From: an uncultured Lachnobacterium sp.
GTDB lineage: Bacteria; Bacillota; Clostridia; Lachnospirales; Lachnospiraceae
Assembly: GCA_900552085.1 (NCBI GenBank)
Contig: URYB01000050.1
Coordinates: 1 to 12,292 of the forward strand
Direction: 5' to 3'
Length of the DNA stretch: 12,292 nt
Shown here: positions 7,345-12,292 of the stretch, in pieces
Layout of the letters: each line of letters starts with the position of its first letter
How positions within the stretch are numbered: the stretch's first letter is position 1
Program-made: the position numbers and the translations under genes
Notes under the pieces: generated by a model
Told to the model about the DNA's origin: nothing
Seen by the model: only the letters and a program-made list of their open reading frames with translations
The model's database searches: none

Positions 7345-8703
7345 ATGGGAAAAGGTACAACAAAAGAGATGACAAGCGGTTCTACGATGAAACTCATTCT
7401 CGGCTTTGCGGTTCCGCTTCTTATGGGAATGCTTTTTCAACAGGTATATGGACTGGTGGACACGATTATCGTTGGCCGCTTTCTTGGTGTATCCGCGCTT
7501 GCCGCTGTAGGTGCTACCGGAAGTATCAACTTTCTGACCATTGGATTCTGTCAGGGCATCTGTAATGGATTCGCCCTTCCGATCGCCCAGCGTTTTGGCG
7601 CAAGAGATTATGACGGACTCCGCAAATATGTAGGTAACTCTGCAATATTATCCATTCTTTTCGGAGGTACGCTCACAGTACTTACCGTGGTATTCTGCCG
7701 CGATATTCTTCTTTGGATGCGCACACCATCGGATATTATTGATTTATCTTATCAATATATCGTTGTCATTTTTGCCGGCATCCCTGCCATCATCCTTTAC
7801 AATATATTATCCGCATACCTGCGTTCGCTTGGAGATTCCATCACACCGGTCGTTTTTCTGATTCTGGCCGCTGTACTCAATGTCGGACTGGATCTGTTGT
7901 TTATCGTAGTCTTTCACTGGGGTGTATTTGGTGCTGCTTTTGCTACCGTGCTGGCGCAGGCGGTATCCGGCATCCTCTGTCTGATACTGATCATCTGGAA
8001 ATTTGAAATTCTTCACCTGAAACGTGAGGACTGGAATCTGGATCCTTTCTATGTAAAATATCTTTTGATCATGGGACTTCCTATGGGATTACAGTATTCG
8101 ATCACTGCTATCGGAAGTGTCATTTTACAGACTGCGGTCAACTCCCTCGGTTCCGCTGCTGTCGCAGCCATGACAGCCGGAAGCAGAATTTCCATGTTTG
8201 TGGTATGTCCTTTCGACGCACTTGGTTCTACCATGGCCACTTTCGGTGGACAAAACGTAGGTGCCGGAAAGCTTGACCGGCTTGGACAGGGACTCCGCTC
8301 CGCTGTGATTCTTGGAGCTGTCTACTCTGTCATCATTCTTCTGGTGCTGATTGTCTTTGGTCAGAATCTTGTTTACCTGTTTGTCGATCCGAAAGAAACC
8401 GTTGTCGTTGCACAGGCAAGACAATTTCTTATTACCAATGCCGTCTTTTATATTCCGCTGGCTTTGGTCAATATCGTTCGTTTTCTTATTCAGGGAATGG
8501 GATTTTCCGGCTTTGCTGTATTCGCCGGTGTGTTCGAAATGATTGCCCGTGCACTCGTGGGTCTGGCATTCGTGCCGCTGTTTGGATATACTGCAGCATG
8601 TTTTGCCAGCCCACTGGCATGGATTTTTGCAGATTGCTTTTTGATTCCTGCCTTCTTCCACTGTCGGAAAAAGTTAATGCAGGCAGGTTCTGATCAAATG
8701 TAA
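7345..8703 (+). CDS. MATE-family efflux transporter
   Basis: A 452-residue polytopic membrane protein with about 12 hydrophobic segments in two halves. MATE transporters use Na+ or H+ gradients to export cationic or metabolic compounds. The N-terminus MTSGSTMKLILGFAVPLLMG, followed by FQQVYGLVDTIIVGRFLG, is the classic MATE opening. The second half opens similarly, with LPMGLQYSITAIGSVILQTAVNSLG. The closest known class appears to be the DinF/NorM-like group common in Firmicutes; the substrate cannot be told. This is the only plus-strand gene. It is divergent from hisC, with both promoters in the 226-bp gap, and convergent with the broken acetyltransferase, overlapping its 3' end by 10 bp. 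No hairpin with a U tract follows the stop, so its transcript probably runs into antisense of the acetyltransferase gene. Confidence 0.93.
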   Translation: MGKGTTKEMTSGSTMKLILGFAVPLLMGMLFQQVYGLVDTIIVGRFLGVSALAAVGATGSINFLTIGFCQGICNGFALPIAQRFGARDYDGLRKYVGNSAILSILFGGTLTVLTVVFCRDILLWMRTPSDIIDLSYQYIVVIFAGIPAIILYNILSAYLRSLGDSITPVVFLILAAVLNVGLDLLFIVVFHWGVFGAAFATVLAQAVSGILCLILIIWKFEILHLKREDWNLDPFYVKYLLIMGLPMGLQYSITAIGSVILQTAVNSLGSAAVAAMTAGSRISMFVVCPFDALGSTMATFGGQNVGAGKLDRLGQGLRSAVILGAVYSVIILLVLIVFGQNLVYLFVDPKETVVVAQARQFLITNAVFYIPLALVNIVRFLIQGMGFSGFAVFAGVFEMIARALVGLAFVPLFGYTAACFASPLAWIFADCFLIPAFFHCRKKLMQAGSDQM

Positions 8704-9811
8704 TCGGATATGTAAGGAATCTTGTGGAACAGCACATCATCGAGCCGGTCCACAGCTTCCTGCTTTCCTTCAATACGCTCTAACGCATACAGACGCTCGG
8801 CAGTCTTATAGCCCAGTAAAAGCGTTGTCAATGTTCCAATCTCCATCTTGAGCCGGTATTCTGCCGGCTCATGTGTCAATGTACATTTTCCATCCGAAAA
8901 ACACAAACGGAAAATACGGTCATTCCAAGGCAGAAGGTTATCTGTGATATCCAGTTCAATGTAAAGTGTTCCACCATCCGGATCGCATGGATAATTTTTG
9001 AGAAATTCTTCGATATCAATAATTCTTCCCATTGCATACGGACGAATGGATTCTTTGATATCCCCATCATCCATCTCAAAAGCGATCGGTTCGCTGAAAT
9101 ACGTATTTCCGTGCACTTCATCAATCATAGAATCGTGGGCATGTATATACTCCCACAGTCCCTTCTTCGCCTCGCGGTTCAGATAGATCATTTCTTTGAT
9201 ATGCATGATATCGTTTTTGATCAGGTATACCATGAATCCGCACGGCTTGTCCTTTGTGTTGTAATAGACTGCAACGTTCGTATCATCCTCATCCCAACGC
9301 CAGTACTCTTCCCATGCCACACGCCGTACATACCCAGGTGCTTTGACCTTGGTCGGAATCTGCCGGTCCTTGATGTTAAAGGATATCTTATTGGAAATAA
9401 TTTCCCATCCCAGATGATGATACAGAGGAATCGAATATGGATACAGCAGAGCAAAAGACTTTTCCTGCTTTTTCATATGGGTAAGACTTTGTATCATGAG
9501 CTTTTTCATGATGCCCTGTCCGGTATACTCCGGATAGGTACAGACACTTCTACCTGAAAAACTTCTCCATAAATATTCATTTTCAGTGGATAGACCGCAA
9601 ACTGGGAAATCAATGTATCCCCATCGAAGCATCCCAATACATCTGCACGTTCCAATACCGGGAACTTTGACTGCTTGATTTCTTCATCCTTCCAGCCTGT
9701 TGCTATAAGTTCATCTTCCGTTACCTGAAACGTATAACGAAGTAACGCATTATACTGATCCAAATCTTTTGGTTCCAGATAACGCAAGTCATAATTTTCC
9801 ACTGAATTCAT
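8694..9811 (-). pseudogene. Eis-like GNAT acetyltransferase with SCP2-like C-terminus, frameshifted
   Basis: Two reading frames together make one Eis-type N-acetyltransferase of about 372 residues. The first runs from the ATG at 9811 (AAGGAG 8 nt upstream) through FQVEVSV and then hits a stop at 9506-9508. The second frame, shifted by -1, picks up at SVCTYPEYTGQGIMKKLM, the acetyl-CoA-binding region of GNAT enzymes. It continues through YPYSIPLYHHLGW, a central domain, and an SCP2-like end (from about TLYIELDITDN to IPYISDYI). The switch lies at about 9549-9553. Family proteins usually have a glycine-containing loop (GG-hydrophobic) just before the T-x-PEY motif, and it is missing here. Inference: a deletion of one base, or of about ten bases including that loop, made the shift. 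Family members acetylate amines such as aminoglycosides or proteins; the two pieces here are unlikely to be active. It is 11 bp downstream of the PPK2 gene. Confidence 0.8.
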
Positions 9812-9822
9812 TTCTAATCTCC

Positions 9823-11292
9823 TTATTCTAACGCTTTTTCCAGCTCGTGAATTACAATTTTCAGAGCTTTGATTCTTGCATATTTCTTATCTACTGACTC
9901 AAGAATATGCCACGGCGCATAGGTCGTACTCGTCTTTGCGATCATCTCATTGACCGCAGCCTCGTATTCATCCCACTTTTCACGGTTGCGCCAGTCTTCA
10001 TCTGTGATCTTCCACTGTTTCTCCGGTGTATTCTGCCGGTCCGTAAAGCGGACAAGCTGGGTATCTTTGTCAATCTGTACCCAGAATTTGATAATGACAG
10101 CGCCCCAGTCATGAAGCTCCTTTTCAAACTCGTTGATTTCATTATAGGCACGCATCCAGTCATTTTCACTGCAGAATCCCTCCAGACGCTCGACCATGAC
10201 TCTTCCGTACCATGTACGGTCAAAAATCGCAATATGTCCGGTCTTTGGCAGTCTTGTCCAGAAACGCCACAGATAATGTCTTGCCTTCTCATGCGGCTCC
10301 GGACTTGCAATCGGATGTACCTCGTATCCACGCGGATCGAGTGCTCCGGTAATCCGTTTGATATTTCCGCCTTTTCCCGCAGCATCCCAGCCTTCGTAGG
10401 CAATGATCACCGGCACTTTCTTGCGGTACAAACGATTGTGCAGTTCGCCAAGACGCTGCTGCAGCTGCTTTAATTCTTTTTTGTATTCCTCTTCCCCAAT
10501 CTGTTTGTCCAACGGAATCTCTTCCAGCAGTGGCATACGCTTTAGCGGGAATACATTCTGCAAAAGCGGAACCGCCATCTGATGATTACTTAATGCAATC
10601 TCGATTCCACGCGTCAGAGTTTCTAATATCTGAACTTCTGTCCATTTCTTTGATTTTGCATCCACAATATACCACGGTGCAGACGGCATGTTCGTATTTT
10701 TCAGATAGGAAGAAAATGCATCCAGGCATTTGTCATAATGCTTATTCTGCCACAAATCCTTCTTGCCGACACGCCATGTCGTATCCTTTTCATCCTCAAG
10801 ATTACGGATCCGCTTTTCCTGTTCCTTTTGGGAAATGTGCAAAAAGAACTTCATGACAAGATATCCGTTGTCTGTCAGCTGTCGCTCAAAACGTCTGACA
10901 CTCTCGATGCGGTTCGTATATGCCGTAACCGACAATTCTTTATGCAAACTTGCGTCGGTAATCTCGTCCATCCATGCAGTATCTAAAAATACAAATTTTC
11001 CCGCCTCCGGAATCTTTGCAAAATACCGGTACAGAAATGGTTTTCGCTCGTCTTCTTCTGTCTTTTTCTGCATTGACTCTACCTTAAAAAAGCGCGGATC
11101 AATGTTCTGGATAATCTGGCCAATACTGTATCCCTTGCCGGAGGTTCCCCATCCCTCCATCACGACCAGTACCGGTATCTTCTGTTCCTTGATCAAAAGC
11201 TGCTGTCTTGCCAGTTTCTCTTTTGCGGCATCCAGACGCTGCTTTAATTCTTCCTCTCCCGGTTTATCCAATTCCTTCCATTCTTTTAACAT
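9823..11292 (-). CDS. Two-domain polyphosphate kinase 2 (polyphosphate:AMP phosphotransferase type)
   Basis: A 489-residue tandem PPK2 protein, the usual length of class II (PAP-type) enzymes, which transfer phosphate from polyphosphate to AMP to give ADP. Domain 1 has Walker A GWGTSGKG (47-54), but its second motif reads FLDTAWMDE (D104) where active domains have DRxWYGR. Domain 2 has GWDAAGKGG (301-309), the Walker B region FDRTWYGRVMVERLEGF (D358, R359, R364) and a lid segment around 415-440. Domain 2 is therefore probably the active one and domain 1 structural or degenerate, as known for other tandem PPK2 proteins. It is soluble and cytoplasmic. The ATG at 11292 has an AAAGGGG site 7 nt upstream. 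It lies 29 bp after the EamA transporter gene and 11 bp before the broken acetyltransferase, so all three are probably one transcript. No ppk1 or ppx gene is seen nearby. Confidence 0.93.
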   Translation of the reverse strand: MLKEWKELDKPGEEELKQRLDAAKEKLARQQLLIKEQKIPVLVVMEGWGTSGKGYSIGQIIQNIDPRFFKVESMQKKTEEDERKPFLYRYFAKIPEAGKFVFLDTAWMDEITDASLHKELSVTAYTNRIESVRRFERQLTDNGYLVMKFFLHISQKEQEKRIRNLEDEKDTTWRVGKKDLWQNKHYDKCLDAFSSYLKNTNMPSAPWYIVDAKSKKWTEVQILETLTRGIEIALSNHQMAVPLLQNVFPLKRMPLLEEIPLDKQIGEEEYKKELKQLQQRLGELHNRLYRKKVPVIIAYEGWDAAGKGGNIKRITGALDPRGYEVHPIASPEPHEKARHYLWRFWTRLPKTGHIAIFDRTWYGRVMVERLEGFCSENDWMRAYNEINEFEKELHDWGAVIIKFWVQIDKDTQLVRFTDRQNTPEKQWKITDEDWRNREKWDEYEAAVNEMIAKTSTTYAPWHILESVDKKYARIKALKIVIHELEKALE

Positions 11293-11321
11293 AAGCCTTC
11301 CCCTTTCCTATCCTATATGTT

Positions 11322-12185
11322 TTATAAGAAAACCATCCAGAGTGTTCCCCCTATGATCAGTACCAAGCCAAGCAAAGCCTTGCGGCTGAGCTTCTCATGG
11401 AACACGATATAGGAAAATGCGATTGTCACTACAATACTCAATTTATCAATCGGTACAACCACACTGGCAAGTCCGTCCTGCAATGCTTTGTAGTAACAAA
11501 GCCAGGAACCTCCGGTTGCCAGCCCCGATAAACAGATAAAACCAAGTTCTTTCTTATCAATCTCTTTTATTGTGTTCTGTTTTCCCGTAACAAATACAAC
11601 AATCCACGCCATAATCAGAACAACGATCGTACGGACTGCTGTGCCAAGATTGGAATTTACCCCCTCAATTCCAACTTTTCCGAGAATCGATGTCAGGCTG
11701 GCAAACACCGCGGACAATACCGCATAAAAAAGCCAGCTTTTTCCACTCTTCTTCTCTTTGCCTGTTTCTTTTTTGGTGATCATCAGATAAGTACCGATAC
11801 CAATCAGTACCACACAGATGAGTTTTGGTATGCTGATTTCCTCTTTTAAAAACAAAAATGCCAATACGATCGTCAGAATCGTGCTGGACTTATCAATCGG
11901 AACAACTTTATTCACATCCCCGATCTGCAATGCCTTAAAGTAACAAAGCCAGGATGCGCCTGTCGCTGCACCGGACAAAACAAGAAAAATCCATGTAGTC
12001 ATGGAAACTTCGCTTATTCCACTCTGTGCTCCTACAACAAACACCATGATCCAGGAAAAAATCAGTACAATCACTGTACGAATAGCCGTCGCTACGTTCG
12101 AGTCTGTTTTGCGAATACCGCATTTTGCCAGTATCGACGTAAGTCCGGCAAACAAAGCAGAACCAAATGCGAATAAAATCCACAT
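11322..12185 (-). CDS. EamA/DMT-superfamily transporter (two tandem repeats)
   Basis: A 287-residue integral membrane protein with about ten hydrophobic segments in two homologous halves, the standard drug/metabolite transporter layout. The repeats are clearly related. Half 1 has LFAGLTSILAKCGI, TGASWLCYFKALQ and VPIDKSS; half 2 has VFASLTSILGKVGI, TGGSWLCYYKALQ and VPIDKLS. A charged linker (KKETGKEKKSGK) joins them. The substrate is unknown; family members export amino acids, sugars or metabolites. The ATG at 12185 has a GGAAGGGGAAG site 7 nt upstream and a good promoter at 12237-12265, so it heads the transcript with the PPK2 gene. The start is well fixed because MWILFAFGSALFAGLTS begins the first helix directly. 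Confidence 0.92.
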   Translation of the reverse strand: MWILFAFGSALFAGLTSILAKCGIRKTDSNVATAIRTVIVLIFSWIMVFVVGAQSGISEVSMTTWIFLVLSGAATGASWLCYFKALQIGDVNKVVPIDKSSTILTIVLAFLFLKEEISIPKLICVVLIGIGTYLMITKKETGKEKKSGKSWLFYAVLSAVFASLTSILGKVGIEGVNSNLGTAVRTIVVLIMAWIVVFVTGKQNTIKEIDKKELGFICLSGLATGGSWLCYYKALQDGLASVVVPIDKLSIVVTIAFSYIVFHEKLSRKALLGLVLIIGGTLWMVFL

Positions 12186-12236
12186 ACTTTGACTTCCCCT
12201 TCCTACACTATCACCGAATCATTATGAAGCGTAAAT

Positions 12237-12265
12237 ATTTTAAATAAATTGTATATGCCTGTAAA
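12237..12265 (-). promoter_or_regulatory. Sigma-A-type promoter for the EamA-PPK2 transcript
   Basis: On the minus strand TTTACA (12260-12265) and TAAAAT (12237-12242) are 17 bp apart, each one base from consensus, in AT-rich DNA. The leader to the ATG at 12185 would be about 45 nt. No other gene is seen in 12186-12292. Confidence 0.72.
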
Positions 12266-12292
12266 AAATTTTTTCTGGGTCAATCATTCATA

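Noticed and set aside
8125..8661. Minus-strand open frame of 178 codons inside the MATE gene
   Set aside because: The product is Ser/Lys/His/Cys-rich with no recognisable domain, it lies wholly opposite a clear transporter gene, and it has no ribosome site.
8850..8870. Perfect 7-bp inverted repeat GAGCCGG / CCGGCTC with a 7-nt loop, a possible terminator for the MATE transcript
   Set aside because: No U run follows on either strand and it lies inside conserved coding sequence of the acetyltransferase SCP2-like domain (EPAEYRL), so it is best explained by codons.
8871..9557. Long plus-strand open frame of 228 codons opposite the acetyltransferase
   Set aside because: It is antisense to a recognisable protein family, has no ribosome site, and its residue content (rich in I, F, H, C) is typical of a shadow frame.
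9540..9560. Programmed -1 frameshift joining the two acetyltransferase frames
   Set aside because: There is only a short TTTTT run (GTTTTTC) and no proper X-XXY-YYZ slippery site in frame. The joined product would still lack the glycine loop of the family, so mutation is more likely.

Overview
The window looks like chromosomal DNA from a low-to-moderate GC Firmicute, most likely Lachnospiraceae (Clostridia). This rests on strong AGGAGG-type ribosome sites, sigma-A-like promoters, two TTG starts, and the gene families present: a PP2C/Ser-Thr kinase pair, a DUF6320-type zinc-ribbon membrane protein beside an acyltransferase, and a tandem-domain PPK2. The genus cannot be told from the sequence. 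Nine of the ten gene loci are on the minus strand; only a MATE transporter is on the plus strand. No tRNA, rRNA, CRISPR array, insertion sequence or phage gene was seen, and no gene-free stretch exceeds about 230 bases.

Right end to centre (12292 down to 8694, minus strand): a promoter at 12237-12265 drives an EamA-type transporter, a two-domain polyphosphate kinase 2 (polyphosphate:AMP phosphotransferase type) and an Eis-like GNAT acetyltransferase. The acetyltransferase is broken by a frameshift near 9549-9553. Its 3' end overlaps the convergent MATE gene (7345-8703, plus strand) by 10 bp.

Centre (7117 down to 2650, minus strand): five closely packed genes form one apparent operon between a promoter at 7200-7228 and an intrinsic terminator at 2607-2637. 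The order is hisC-type aminotransferase, small multidrug-export-family membrane protein, HxxxDG acyltransferase, six-helix membrane protein with an N-terminal four-cysteine zinc ribbon, and HSL-family esterase. The last three are joined by 8-bp and 4-bp stop/start overlaps. They look like a dedicated, functionally uncharacterised acyl-ester synthesis/transport/hydrolysis cassette, which is the best candidate here for an undescribed system.

Left end (2476 down to 1, minus strand): a near-consensus promoter drives a PP2C phosphatase and then a membrane-anchored Ser/Thr kinase, a PrpC/PrkC-like signalling pair. A single in-frame TAA at 725-727 separates the kinase and its membrane helix from a further 241 codons or more, in the same frame, of helical TPR-like sensor domain that runs off the window. 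The window therefore holds two genes disrupted by small lesions, the kinase and the acetyltransferase. Whether these are real decay or sequence errors is the main quality question.
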